Source of the DNA: an uncultured Paracoccaceae bacterium
GTDB taxonomy: Bacteria > Pseudomonadota > Alphaproteobacteria > Rhodobacterales > Rhodobacteraceae
Assembly (NCBI GenBank): GCA_947498985.1
Contig: CANMMF010000003.1
Location: 558,001 to 622,000, forward strand
Direction of reading: 5' to 3'
DNA length: 64,000 bases
The translations under genes and the position numbers were made by a program. Every line of letters starts with the position of its first letter. The first letter of the stretch is position 1. Below the pieces are notes generated by a model that made no database searches, had not been told where the DNA came from, and was given only the letters and a program-made list of their open reading frames with translations. Below are positions 1 to 8,700 of the stretch, piece after piece.

Positions 1-516
1 GGATCGAACGCGATGGGGCTGTTTTACCCGTTTCTCGACGACAAGGATGTCGAGATCATCGGCGTCGAGGCGGGCGGCAAGGGGGTCAACGCCAAGATGG
101 AGCATTGCGCCTCGTTGACCGGCGGACGGCCCGGCGTGCTGCATGGCAACCGGACTTATCTCTTGCAGGACGATGACGGGCAGATCCTCGAGGGTTTCTC
201 GATCTCCGCCGGGCTCGACTATCCCGGCATCGGCCCCGAGCACGCCTGGTTGCATGAGATCGGGCGCGCGCAGTATGTGGCAATCACCGATGCGGAGGCG
301 CTGGAGGCGTTTCAGCTCTGCTGCGAAACCGAAGGGATCATTCCCGCGCTGGAGCCGAGCCACGCACTGGCGCATGTGATGAAGATCGCGCCAGACCTGC
401 CCGCCGATCACATCATCTGCATGAACATGTGCGGGCGCGGCGACAAGGACATCTTTACCGTCGCGCGGCATCTGGGCGTCAACATGGATGGCGACGAGGG
501 GCGCAGCACCGGCTGA
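1..516 (+). CDS. trpB: Tryptophan synthase beta chain, C-terminal part (5' end outside window)
   Basis: Catalyses the last step of tryptophan synthesis, joining indole to serine on PLP. The frame is open from base 1 and begins with GSNAMG, the end of the glycine-rich loop that holds the PLP phosphate, so about the last 171 residues are present. The indole/monovalent-cation region ([19 protein letters not shown]) and the terminal block EPSHALAH ... MCGRGDKD are intact, as in full-length TrpB of about 400 residues. The stop codon lies in the loop of a terminator hairpin. trpA is not directly downstream, because the next gene is on the other strand. Family assignment is secure; only the upstream part is missing. 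Confidence 0.97.
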   Translation, partial: GSNAMGLFYPFLDDKDVEIIGVEAGGKGVNAKMEHCASLTGGRPGVLHGNRTYLLQDDDGQILEGFSISAGLDYPGIGPEHAWLHEIGRAQYVAITDAEALEAFQLCCETEGIIPALEPSHALAHVMKIAPDLPADHIICMNMCGRGDKDIFTVARHLGVNMDGDEGRSTG

Positions 517-526
517 GCCGGTTTTT
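508..526 (+). terminator. Intrinsic terminator of trpB, overlapping its stop codon
   Basis: A perfect 6-bp stem ACCGGC / GCCGGT (508-513 and 517-522) closes a 3-nt loop that is exactly the TGA stop codon, followed by a run of T. The hairpin therefore sits on the last codons of trpB. Confidence 0.8.
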
Positions 527-722
527 CGTCCTGATCGGGATGTTCCGGTTCCGCCTGTGCGGGTTGACGCGTATGTGTCTGAGCTTGGTCTCGGGGAGCG
601 GTTAGTCTGTGGATAAAGATCGGGACATGCTGGGTTCGTGCAAGCAATTCGTGCTACAAGGTCACTTTCAGTACCAACTTGTCGCGAAATGACGTCCCGT
701 GCGCAGGTGCATTCCCGTTGGA

Positions 723-1598
723 TCAGGCCTCACCACCCTCCCGAACAAGCGGTAAAGGCTCCTTGAAGGTCAGGGTGCGATAGGGGAACGGGATCTCGAT
801 GCCGGCATCGTCCAATGCGCGTTTGATCGCGGCCACGGCCTCGTCGCGGGACCGGTGCTCGCCGATGGGCGTGCTTTCGGTCCACCAGCGCACGACAAAA
901 TCCACCGATGAGGCGTTGAACTCGCGCGCGAAGACCTGCGGGTCCTGCGACGTATCGCGGCTGGGGATCGCGTCGATGGCGCCCCGGATCACGTCCCGCG
1001 CGGCATCGACGTCTTCGCCGTAAGCCACCCCGACAACCAGGCCGATCCGTCGATTGTCCTTGTCTGTCAGGACCTTGACGGGGTTCTTGTAGATGTAGGA
1101 ATTGGGCACGAGCAACAACTCCCCGGATCTCTGGCGCAGGAACGTGTCGCGGATCGAGATATTCTCGACGCGCCCGGCCAGATCCTCGCACTCGATGTCA
1201 TCGCCGATGCGCATCGGCTTGCGCATGAGGATGAGGAATCCGGCGAGGAAGTTCTCGAAGAGATCCTTGAACGCAAGCCCGACCGCAATCGAGCCGATGC
1301 CGAGCCCGGCCAGAAGCTTGGTGGGGGTGAGGTTGGGAAAGAGAACGGTCATCGCAACCAGGAGCCCGAAAACCCAGACGATGATCCTGGCCAGCTTGTC
1401 GACCGCCTGCACCAGCGAGGGGCGCGAGCGCGACCGGCGCATGACCGAACTGACCAGACGCCCGATGCCGTAGGCGACAAGGCCGGTGATAACGAGGATA
1501 CCGAGAGCGGCGACAAGATTGGGGACGAGCGCAATCGCATCCCGCACAAGTGCTTCGATTTGCTCCAGAATTACCGGAACGGGGTTGATCTCGTCCAT
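723..1598 (-). CDS. Small-conductance mechanosensitive channel (MscS family)
   Basis: Inner-membrane channel that opens under membrane tension to release solutes on osmotic downshift. The 291 residues fit the core MscS size. Three hydrophobic segments lie at about residues 28-50, 65-88 and 90-115. The third carries the Gly/Ala-rich pore helix (GLGIGSIAVGLAFKDL), followed by the MscS beta domain (RIGDDIE ... VENISIRDT ... VPNSYIYKNPV) and the alpha/beta C-terminal domain. The start is supported by GGAG seven bases upstream. It is a single gene facing trpB tail to tail. No regulatory site was recognised. Confidence 0.93.
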   Translation of the reverse strand: MDEINPVPVILEQIEALVRDAIALVPNLVAALGILVITGLVAYGIGRLVSSVMRRSRSRPSLVQAVDKLARIIVWVFGLLVAMTVLFPNLTPTKLLAGLGIGSIAVGLAFKDLFENFLAGFLILMRKPMRIGDDIECEDLAGRVENISIRDTFLRQRSGELLLVPNSYIYKNPVKVLTDKDNRRIGLVVGVAYGEDVDAARDVIRGAIDAIPSRDTSQDPQVFAREFNASSVDFVVRWWTESTPIGEHRSRDEAVAAIKRALDDAGIEIPFPYRTLTFKEPLPLVREGGEA

Positions 1599-1658
1599 CT
1601 TTGCGCTCCTTGCCTGCGCAAGGGGAACGCGTTTGGCGCGGCTTCGTTCCGACGCCTG

Positions 1659-2030
1659 TCAGACGGCGTTGTCCTGCAGGATCTTGAGCGGGACAATCTC
1701 GAGCGCGCGCTTATGCGTCGCGGCAAGGTTGACCTGCGGCGCGCAGCCTTCCTCATGCGCCTGCAGGAAGCGCGAGGCACACAAGCACCACTGATCCCCG
1801 GGCTTGAGGCCGGGAAACCGGAACTCCGGACGCGGGGTGGAGAGATCGTTGCCGACATATTTCGAATAGGCGAGAAATTCAGCCGTCAACACGGCGCAGA
1901 CCGTGTGACTGCCCTGATCCTCGTCGCAGGTGTTGCAATGCCCATCGCGGAAAAACCCGGTGAGCGGATCCTGAGAGCACATCTCAAGATCGCCTCCCAA
2001 GACGTTGATTTCAGGATCTTTCCGTATCAT
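1659..2030 (-). CDS. DUF2237 family protein
   Basis: A conserved small protein of 123 residues with no assigned biochemical role. It has the family hallmarks NVLGGDLE, CSQDPLTGFFRDGHCNTC, GSHTVCA, GNDLSTP and GLKPGDQWCLCASR, rich in conserved cysteines and aspartates that may bind metal (inference). Its ATG overlaps the stop of the serine hydrolase gene upstream by ATGA, so the two are probably translated together. Length matches the family. No function is claimed. Confidence 0.88.
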   Translation of the reverse strand: MIRKDPEINVLGGDLEMCSQDPLTGFFRDGHCNTCDEDQGSHTVCAVLTAEFLAYSKYVGNDLSTPRPEFRFPGLKPGDQWCLCASRFLQAHEEGCAPQVNLAATHKRALEIVPLKILQDNAV

Positions 2031-3193
2031 TCTGTCGATTCTCCAAGCCGGGCCGCAATGCCGCGAAACATGTCTTCGCTGTCCCGATACGCGCCGTCTT
2101 CGCGAAAATTCAGATCCGCGGCGTTCACCGCAATCACCACCCCTGACGCACGGTCGATGTAGACATATTGACCATAAACGCCGCGCGCCATGAACTCCCC
2201 CTCACGCGGATCGGCGGACATCCACCACTGATATCCGTATCGGAGCTTGCCCGCTTCGGTTTTTGCCGAAGGCCGCGTGCTTTCCTCTACCCAGGCCTCG
2301 GGCACGATCCGGCGGCCCTGAAAAGCGCCGCCCATGCGGAACATCTCACCCATGCGGGCATAGTCGCGCGTCGTCAGGTTCAGGCCCGCCAACGCGAAGG
2401 CCACGCCGTAACCATCTGTCAGGTAATAAGGATCCCGGATCGTGCCCAGGGGTGTCAACACGTGATCGGCCATGAGATCCGGCAGGCTGCGTCCGGTTGC
2501 GGCCCGCAGAACCATGGCCAGAACATGCGTGTCGATGGAGACGTATTTCCAGCGCTCCCCCGGTGCGGCGTCCCGCGCATCGAGCCTTCCGGTGAAGGCG
2601 TCCATCGAGCCGCCAAGCGCAATGATGCGCCCCATCTTATTGATGTCGCTCCAGAAATCGAGGATGTCCTCGTCAAACTCCACGCCGGTGGACATCTGCA
2701 ACACATGCCGGATCGTGACGCCGTCATAGGCGCTGCCCGTCAAAGCGGGCACGTATCTGGTCACGGGATCGTCGATATCGTCGATGTCGCCCCGGGCCAG
2801 CACGATGCCGAAAAGTGCCGAGAGATAGGATTTTGCAAGCGACCAGGAGATGCGCAGATCGTTCCGGGCGGTGCCCAGCCGGTAGGTTTCATGCACAACC
2901 GCGCCATCTTTCAGAACCACGATGCCGGTCACGCCGCGGCGGTCGAGCCAGGCCTCCCAATCATCGGGCAGCGCCATGGGGGCGCCGTCGGGAAGCGGGG
3001 CTGCCCGCCCTTGCACCGGAATCGGCGTCGTCTCAAAAAGCGCGTCCATGTTGCTGAAATTGTGGACGATTCTGTCCGCATCAAAGAGCGTGTTCACGGC
3101 GCCAAGCCGCATCAGTGCGTCGCGGTTGAGGATCGCCACAACCACAAGCGCGGCGAGCAGGGCCGCCAAGATCCGAAGGATCCATTTCCACAT
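2027..3193 (-). CDS. Serine hydrolase of the beta-lactamase (class C)/DD-peptidase fold
   Basis: A 388-residue membrane-anchored or exported hydrolase. The N-terminal stretch WILRILAALLAALVVVAIL is an uncleaved signal anchor or signal peptide, so the enzyme acts in the periplasm. The catalytic tetrad S-x-x-K is SLAK (Ser118, Lys121), and a YVS tyrosine motif lies at about residue 217. The fold is shared with class C beta-lactamases, esterases and 6-aminohexanoate-dimer hydrolase, and the substrate cannot be read from sequence. GGAGG seven bases upstream supports the start. It is the first gene of a two-gene operon with the DUF2237 gene. Confidence 0.9.
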   Translation of the reverse strand: MWKWILRILAALLAALVVVAILNRDALMRLGAVNTLFDADRIVHNFSNMDALFETTPIPVQGRAAPLPDGAPMALPDDWEAWLDRRGVTGIVVLKDGAVVHETYRLGTARNDLRISWSLAKSYLSALFGIVLARGDIDDIDDPVTRYVPALTGSAYDGVTIRHVLQMSTGVEFDEDILDFWSDINKMGRIIALGGSMDAFTGRLDARDAAPGERWKYVSIDTHVLAMVLRAATGRSLPDLMADHVLTPLGTIRDPYYLTDGYGVAFALAGLNLTTRDYARMGEMFRMGGAFQGRRIVPEAWVEESTRPSAKTEAGKLRYGYQWWMSADPREGEFMARGVYGQYVYIDRASGVVIAVNAADLNFREDGAYRDSEDMFRGIAARLGESTE

Positions 3194-3213
3194 TGAGCGG
3201 CCTCCTTACGCGT

Positions 3214-3897
3214 CTACCGGAACTTGTCGACCAGCCGTTGCATGGCCGAGCGTGTGTCCGGCGCGGGTTCGGGCTCTGGCGTTTCACTTCGGGCCGCACT
3301 GGCCGGTTTTGCGCCCCCCGACGAGCGCGGCGGCGCCGCGCGGAGCGCCACGGCGTTCTGAAACTTGCCCGTATCCCCCATCGCCAGATGCGGCGCGCCA
3401 TCCGCCACCCCGCGCAGCACATCGTCCAGCCAGGCCTCGTCCGCGCGGCCAAAATCGTGCAGCACGTAGCCGGCCACCCGATCCTTGTGCCCGGGGTGAC
3501 CGATGCCAAGGCGCACGCGTTGATACGCCTCACCGATGTGACCGTGGATCGACCGCAGCCCGTTATGGCCCGCATGGCCGCCGCCCTGTTTGACGCGGCA
3601 TTTGCCGGGGGCGAGGTCGAGCTCGTCGTGAAAGACGGTAATCTGCGCAGGTTCCAGCTTGAAGAAGCGCATGGCCTCTCCGACCGATTGCCCGGAGCGG
3701 TTCATGAAGGTCTCCGGCTTGAGCAACAGCACCTTTTCGGAGCCCAGCCGCCCTTCGGAGACCAGTCCCTGGAACTTGGCCTTCCACGGACCGAACCCGT
3801 GCGCGCCGGCGATCTCGTCAAGCGCCATGAAGCCGATATTGTGTCGGTTCCGGCTGTATTTGGCGCCGGGATTGCCGAGCCCTGCGAAAATCTGCAC
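3214..3897 (-). CDS. pth: Peptidyl-tRNA hydrolase
   Basis: Frees tRNA from prematurely released peptidyl-tRNA in the cytoplasm. The chosen start is a GTG (VQIFAGLGNPG) with GGAG seven bases upstream. An in-frame ATG 57 bases further upstream would add a non-conserved extension. Conserved sites are GNPG, the catalytic His of NRHNIGF, PETFMNRSG, FHDELDL and GGGHAGHNGLRS. Residues after about 190 form a Ala/Pro/Ser-rich tail seen in alphaproteobacterial members. Normally neighbours rplY; here two genes on the other strand separate them. Confidence 0.96.
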   Translation of the reverse strand: MQIFAGLGNPGAKYSRNRHNIGFMALDEIAGAHGFGPWKAKFQGLVSEGRLGSEKVLLLKPETFMNRSGQSVGEAMRFFKLEPAQITVFHDELDLAPGKCRVKQGGGHAGHNGLRSIHGHIGEAYQRVRLGIGHPGHKDRVAGYVLHDFGRADEAWLDDVLRGVADGAPHLAMGDTGKFQNAVALRAAPPRSSGGAKPASAARSETPEPEPAPDTRSAMQRLVDKFR

Positions 3898-3975
3898 TGA
3901 TGTCTCCAAAACCTGCGTCGCGCGACTAGATAGTCTGCGCGGGGTCGATTTCACAAGTCAAACCGGGGTGAGACA

Positions 3976-4302
3976 ATGTATCTGACGATGAACCGCTTCG
4001 AGGTGGCCAAGGCCGAGACAGAGGCGTTCGAGGCGCTTTGGAAGACCCGCGACAGCCATCTCAAGACGGTGCCGGGGTTTCGCAGCTTTGCGCTGCTGAA
4101 AGGGCCGGAGCGCGAGGACCATGTGCTGTATGCCTCCCACACGATCTGGGAGGATGAGGCGGCGTTTCGCGACTGGACGAAGTCAGAGGCGTTCCGCGCG
4201 GCGCATGGCGGGGCGAAATCCTCGGGGCACATGTATCTCGGACCGCCCGAGCTTGAACTGTTCGAGGCGGTTCAGGTGCTTGAACAGAGCGATGCTGGGT
4301 GA
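3976..4302 (+). CDS. Antibiotic biosynthesis monooxygenase (ABM/IsdG-fold) domain protein
   Basis: A 108-residue single-domain protein of the dimeric alpha-beta barrel fold used by ABM monooxygenases and IsdG/HmoA-type haem-degrading enzymes. Visible family features are the N-terminal strand MYLTMNRF, the central LKTVPGFRSFALLKG, and the WEDEAAFRDWTKSEAFRAAH helix ending with a His where HmoA-like proteins place a haem ligand. Haem degradation is therefore possible but not proven. Divergent from pth across a 78-bp gap and followed by a haem protein gene, which fits a haem-related role only loosely. Confidence 0.85.
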   Translation: MYLTMNRFEVAKAETEAFEALWKTRDSHLKTVPGFRSFALLKGPEREDHVLYASHTIWEDEAAFRDWTKSEAFRAAHGGAKSSGHMYLGPPELELFEAVQVLEQSDAG

Positions 4303-4390
4303 CACAGCGCACACTTTCCAGAGAAATCTTTCCTAGGGGAATCGCGTTTTACGTGTAATTCTGAGTTGACCTTACGTCAGGAGAATTATC

Positions 4391-6130
4391 GTGAAACGGA
4401 TTTTTCGAGGAAAGCGGCTTTGGTCCGCGATTTTTGCGGCTGTCATAGGCACCACGGCCGGCGCGCAGACGGTTTTTGTCGATCAGGGCACGTCCTGGAC
4501 CGATCAGCTGCGGCAGGGCTATTACACGCAGGATCAGGGCTCTCGCATCATGCCGATTGCCTGGATGCGGGCGCTGATGCATGACGGGCAGCCGTTTTTG
4601 CACGACGCGCTGGCGCGCTACGGCTATCTGCCGCTGCCGGGACGCGGCGAGACCGATCTGCCGGTGGGCTTCACCACCAATGGAAGCGGCGCGGACATGG
4701 CCGTGGGCATGACCTGCTCGGCCTGCCACACGCGCGAGATCGACGTGAACGGCACGCTCTACCGGATCGATGGCGGACCGGCCATCGTGGATTTCCAGCC
4801 GTTCCTCAAGGATCTCGACGATGCGGTGCTGGCGGTTCTGGCCGGGGATGCGCCGTTCGACAGCTTTGCCGAGGCGGTGCTGGGGGCCGGGGCGTCGGAC
4901 ACCGACAAGACCGCGCTGCGCGAGGAGGTCGAGATCTGGAGCCTGCGCTTTCACACGCTGATCGAGCGCGCCTTGCCGGATCCGCCCTGGGGGCCTGCGC
5001 GTCTCGACGCGGTCTCGATGATCTTCAACCGGCTGGCCGGGCTCGATCTGGGCAAAAAGGCCGATCACTGGGTGATCGCGGACAACATCGCCGTGGCCGA
5101 TGCGCCGACCCGCTATCCGTTTCTGTGGAACGCGGCCAAGCAGGATCACACGCAATGGCCGGGGTTTTCGGAGAACGGCAACGAGCTGCTGGGCCTCTCG
5201 CGCAATCTGGGCGAAGTCTATGGTGTCTTTGGCGAATTCCGTCCCGTGCGGGATTCCGGCATTCTTTTTGACAACGACTATATCAGCAAGAATTCGGCCA
5301 ACTGGTCCGGTCTGAAAATCCTCGAGGACTGGGTCTGGGACATCGGGTCGCCGCGCTGGCCCTGGGCGCTGGACCATGATCTGGCCAAGGATGGCGAGGC
5401 GATCTTCAACCTGCCCGAGGATGACGGCGGCTGCGTATCCTGCCACGGCAAGCGCACCGGAGAGTTCCGCTCCCTGCTGCATTCGACCTATGCCACGCCG
5501 ATCAAGCCGGTGGGCACCGATGAGCGCGAGTGCCAGATCCTGGAGCGCACGGTCAAGACCGGCATCCTCGAAGGCGCCAAGATCCCGCTTGTGGGCTCGG
5601 CGCTGGGGGCGGAAGCCAAGGCTTTCGATGTGCTGGCGATCTCGGTTCTGGGCGCGATCATCCAGCATTCGACCTCGCTCACGTCCTCGGATGCGCAGAT
5701 CGGGCTGCAGGGCATGTCGGATGACGCCTCCGCGTTGACCCGGTTCGACGATCTGCGCGGTGCCTTCCCGGTCGAGGGCATGCGGCCCGGCGAGTTGATC
5801 GCCGCCGATCCGGATGCGGGCTGTGCCTACGAAGCGCGGGTGCTCGACGGGATCTGGGCGGCCGCGCCTTACCTGCATAACGGCTCCGTGCCGACGCTGG
5901 TGGAGCTGCTGAAAAAGCCCGAGGACCGGGTGATGTCCTATACGCCCGGCCCAGCCTATGACATCGACGCGGTGGGCATGGCGCGCGATCAGACGGTTTT
6001 TGACCACGTGATCACGCTTACGGGATGCGACGACATCGCGTCGGGCAACAGCAATTGCGGGCATGATTACGGCACCGGGCTGAGCGAGGATCAGAAAAAG
6101 GCGCTTCTGGAATACCTCAAGTCGATCTGA
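4391..6130 (+). CDS. Secreted dihaem c-type peroxidase/dioxygenase of the RoxA-MauG superfamily
   Basis: A 579-residue exported protein with a signal peptide ending near GAQ (residue 25) and two haem c sites, CSACH (109-113) and CVSCH (348-352). Length and motifs WNAAKQDHTQWPGF and APYLHNGSVPTL resemble rubber oxygenase RoxA and dihaem 'cytochrome c peroxidase' relatives, which are longer than classical CcpA (about 330). RoxA relatives cleave polyisoprenoid double bonds, but the substrate here is unknown. GTG start with GGAG spaced eight bases. Likely monocistronic, ending at a strong terminator shared with rplY. Confidence 0.86.
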   Translation: MKRIFRGKRLWSAIFAAVIGTTAGAQTVFVDQGTSWTDQLRQGYYTQDQGSRIMPIAWMRALMHDGQPFLHDALARYGYLPLPGRGETDLPVGFTTNGSGADMAVGMTCSACHTREIDVNGTLYRIDGGPAIVDFQPFLKDLDDAVLAVLAGDAPFDSFAEAVLGAGASDTDKTALREEVEIWSLRFHTLIERALPDPPWGPARLDAVSMIFNRLAGLDLGKKADHWVIADNIAVADAPTRYPFLWNAAKQDHTQWPGFSENGNELLGLSRNLGEVYGVFGEFRPVRDSGILFDNDYISKNSANWSGLKILEDWVWDIGSPRWPWALDHDLAKDGEAIFNLPEDDGGCVSCHGKRTGEFRSLLHSTYATPIKPVGTDERECQILERTVKTGILEGAKIPLVGSALGAEAKAFDVLAISVLGAIIQHSTSLTSSDAQIGLQGMSDDASALTRFDDLRGAFPVEGMRPGELIAADPDAGCAYEARVLDGIWAAAPYLHNGSVPTLVELLKKPEDRVMSYTPGPAYDIDAVGMARDQTVFDHVITLTGCDDIASGNSNCGHDYGTGLSEDQKKALLEYLKSI

Positions 6131-6151
6131 GCCGGGCATCTGCGCAAAGAA

Positions 6152-6183
6152 AAAGCCTCCGCCCCTTGTCGGGCGGAGGCTTT
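6152..6183. terminator. Bidirectional intrinsic terminator between the dihaem gene and rplY
   Basis: Perfect 13-bp inverted repeat AAAGCCTCCGCCC / GGGCGGAGGCTTT with a 6-nt loop. A-rich sequence on the left gives a T-rich tail on the minus strand, and TTT follows on the plus strand, so it can stop both converging transcripts. Confidence 0.9.
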
Positions 6184-6220
6184 GTCGACCGGTTCTGCGA
6201 ACCGGATCGCTCGTCCGGGA

Positions 6221-6877
6221 TCAATCGTCGTCCGGCGGACCCATCTCGGTGGTCGGTACCTCGTCGGCTTCGACCTCGTCCTCGTCCTCGTCCTTCTGCG
6301 ACGCCAGACCCGACGGTGCGGACATGTTGGCGATCACGAACTCGCGGTCGATGGTGGGCTTGGTACCGGCGGGCAGGGTGATGTCGGAAATTGTCACCGT
6401 GTCACCGATATCGAGGCCGGTCATGTCGACCACCAGCTTTTCGGGAATGTCGCTGGCCGTGACCATCAGCTCGACCTCGGGACGCACCACCGCCAGAACG
6501 CCGCCCTTGCGGATGCCGGGGGCCTCTTCCTCGTTGATGAACTCGACGGGGATATAGAGGTTGATCTTCGAGGTGCGGCGCAGGCGCATGAAGTCCACAT
6601 GCGTCGGCAGATCCTTGACCACGTCGCGCTGCACGTCGCGGCAGATCACGCGCACATCCTCGTGGCCTTCGACCTTCATGTTGAACAACGTCGCCTTGAA
6701 GCGGCCTGCTTTCAGGCGCTTGAAAAGCTCGTTGAAGGGCAATTGGATCGGCAGCGGGTCGTTGTCGCCACCAAAAACAATCCCCGGAACCATCCCGTTT
6801 CGACGGGTCTGACGAGCGGCGCCCTTGCCTGTCCCCGTCCGTTCCTGGGCTACGAGATCAGGAATCTCTCCAGCCAT
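6221..6877 (-). CDS. rplY: 50S ribosomal protein L25/general stress protein Ctc
   Basis: Binds 5S rRNA in the large ribosomal subunit. The 218 residues comprise the N-terminal L25 domain ([24 protein letters not shown] ... HVDFMR) and the C-terminal beta domain of the long Ctc form ([20 protein letters not shown]). It ends in a very acidic tail ([13 protein letters not shown]) typical of alphaproteobacteria. GGAG eight bases upstream of the ATG supports the start. In related genomes it usually sits beside pth; here the haem-protein pair intervenes. Confidence 0.96.
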   Translation of the reverse strand: MAGEIPDLVAQERTGTGKGAARQTRRNGMVPGIVFGGDNDPLPIQLPFNELFKRLKAGRFKATLFNMKVEGHEDVRVICRDVQRDVVKDLPTHVDFMRLRRTSKINLYIPVEFINEEEAPGIRKGGVLAVVRPEVELMVTASDIPEKLVVDMTGLDIGDTVTISDITLPAGTKPTIDREFVIANMSAPSGLASQKDEDEDEVEADEVPTTEMGPPDDD

Positions 6878-7022
6878 ATCTGTATCTCCATTTGATCAGG
6901 GCAGGGTGCCTCCAAGGCTGTCACCCCGCGTGAAGGCTGCCCTCTAGGATGGATCGGGGATTTGTGCAAGCAAAAAGGGGTGTTGGTGACGCGGGCGGGA
7001 GCGCCCTGGTCTGAGCCGCGGG

Positions 7023-8354
7023 CTAGATCGGCCGCGTCAGCCGCCAGAACCGCAAGGGCAGCGCAATCGCGGCCACCACCAGACCCAGCATGTAGCCAAG
7101 CCAAATGCCGACTGCGCCGAGATCGAGGCCGAATCCGAGCAGGTAGCTTGCCGGCAGCGCCAGCGGCCAATAGGCCACCAGCGTGATCAGCGTCGGCAGG
7201 TTCATGTCCGACATGCCGCGCAGCGCGCCGAGCGCGGTGCCCTGGATGCCGTCGGCCACCTGCAGCAGGGCCACAATCACAAAGAGCGTCGTGGCCAGCT
7301 CGATCACCGCGGGATCGTCCGAAAACGCTTCCGCCATCATCCGGCCCGTCGCGATGAAGACCACCGCCGCCAACGCCTGCCACACGGTCACAATGAGCGC
7401 CGACGCCTTGAGGATCGGGCGCAGCCGCGCCGGGCTGCCCGCACCGACGGCGAGGCCCACGCGGATCGACGCGGCACCCGCCATGCCAAGCGGGATCATG
7501 TAGGCCAGCCCGCCCAGGGCGTTGACAATCTGGTGCGCGGCAAGCGCCTCGGCGCCGACCCAGCCGATCATCAGGCCGATCATCGCGTAGGCGCCGCCTT
7601 CGCCCGCATAGCCCAGGCAAAGCGGCAGTGCTTCCTTGCCCTGCCTGCGGACATCCGCCCAGGCCACGGTGACGCGCTGGCGAAAGGCAGCAAGTCCGGG
7701 TGATCGCGCCAGCACGATCCACGCCGCCAGCAGCGACACGGTTTGCGACAGGATGCTGGCCAGACCGGCGCCGAGGATCCCCAGCCCCAGCAGATGGATC
7801 AGCGCGTAATTCGCGGGCACGTTGAAGAGCACGCCGAGATAAGAGAGCCCGACCGCCGTCCAGGGCCGGTCCACTGCGTCAAAGAGCGCCTTGAGGCCGA
7901 AAAACAGCGTGAAGGGCACGATCCAGATCGCCATGGAGACCCAGTAGGGCAGCAGGATGTCAAGCACGTCCGGGGGTTGGCCAAGCGGGCCGAGCAGCGG
8001 GAAGACCGCAATCATCAGCAGCGCGCCGCCGCCACCGCCCAGAAGGCACAGGACCAGACCGCCGCGCAGCGCGCGCGCCACGCGGACCGGGTCGCCCGCG
8101 CCCTCGGCCTGGCTGATCTGCACGGAGATCACGGTGATGACGCCCCAGAGCGCCGAGATCAGGATGATCAGCACCGCCGTGGTGACCCCCGCGGCAGCCA
8201 GCGGCACGGTGCCCAGAGGCGAGATCATCGCGGTGTCGACCACGCCGATCAGCAGCGCTGCCGCCAGCCCGACCATAAGCGGCACGGCCAAGCGGATCAG
8301 CGGACGGATTTCAGCGCGCGTGGACGCGTGTTCGATGGAAAACTCTTGTGTCAT
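7023..8354 (-). CDS. MATE family efflux transporter
   Basis: A 443-residue inner-membrane exporter with about 12 hydrophobic segments in two pseudo-symmetric halves, the usual MATE (NorM-like) size. The first half has PLMVGLAAALLIGVVDTAMIS and YALIHLLGLGILGAGLAS; the second half GGLAYMIPLGMAGAASIRVG and GAVGIWLGYMLGLV. Such pumps use H+ or Na+ to export cationic drugs; the substrate is not predictable. Single gene, with no clear Shine-Dalgarno sequence before the ATG. Confidence 0.93.
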   Translation of the reverse strand: MTQEFSIEHASTRAEIRPLIRLAVPLMVGLAAALLIGVVDTAMISPLGTVPLAAAGVTTAVLIILISALWGVITVISVQISQAEGAGDPVRVARALRGGLVLCLLGGGGGALLMIAVFPLLGPLGQPPDVLDILLPYWVSMAIWIVPFTLFFGLKALFDAVDRPWTAVGLSYLGVLFNVPANYALIHLLGLGILGAGLASILSQTVSLLAAWIVLARSPGLAAFRQRVTVAWADVRRQGKEALPLCLGYAGEGGAYAMIGLMIGWVGAEALAAHQIVNALGGLAYMIPLGMAGAASIRVGLAVGAGSPARLRPILKASALIVTVWQALAAVVFIATGRMMAEAFSDDPAVIELATTLFVIVALLQVADGIQGTALGALRGMSDMNLPTLITLVAYWPLALPASYLLGFGLDLGAVGIWLGYMLGLVVAAIALPLRFWRLTRPI

Positions 8355-8700
8355 GGTGTCCCGACCGGGCGGGGCCCGGTGTCTTTATCGCGTGAAGGAG
8401 CCTGTCGCTCCGGTCTTTGGAAAAGGGCGTCAGCCCTGCGATGGGTAAACCATGGGACGGGTCCTTGATGGGACAATTGCCCGCCCGGTTTACGCCGGGA
8501 ATCGCGTCCCGTCCAGAGGCTGCGGCTGACTTGCAGGTCATTGGCCGCGACCTTGCGGCCTCAAGGCAACCCTTCGGGACCGGCGGGCGACGTGCAGGCG
8601 GCGACGGACAAACCGGAAACGCGTCGAGCGCCCGCATCGCGCAGGCGCTCAGGCAAGGCTTGCCGGCCTCTGCCGCGGCATCATTGCAGAGCCTGCGAGG
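8355..8700. other. Intergenic stretch with no recognised gene
   Basis: 346 bases upstream of the MATE gene and downstream of the monooxygenase gene. Open frames here show no family resemblance. A short hairpin-forming AGGGC-GTCA-GCCCT near 8425 and a GTAAACC/GGTTTAC pair near 8445-8492 are the only structures seen, and neither has a T-run. I see nothing else to annotate. Confidence 0.5.

Noticed and set aside
4349-6139. A 596-codon open frame antisense to the dihaem protein gene.
   Set aside because: It is Arg/His/Gly-rich with no family motif, and is typical of shadow frames in GC-rich coding DNA. The plus-strand frame has a signal peptide, two CxxCH sites and a ribosome-binding site.
8355-8700. 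A small minus-strand protein gene in the gap upstream of the MATE gene.
   Set aside because: Frames there have no ribosome-binding site of note and no recognisable domain; composition fits non-coding GC-rich DNA.
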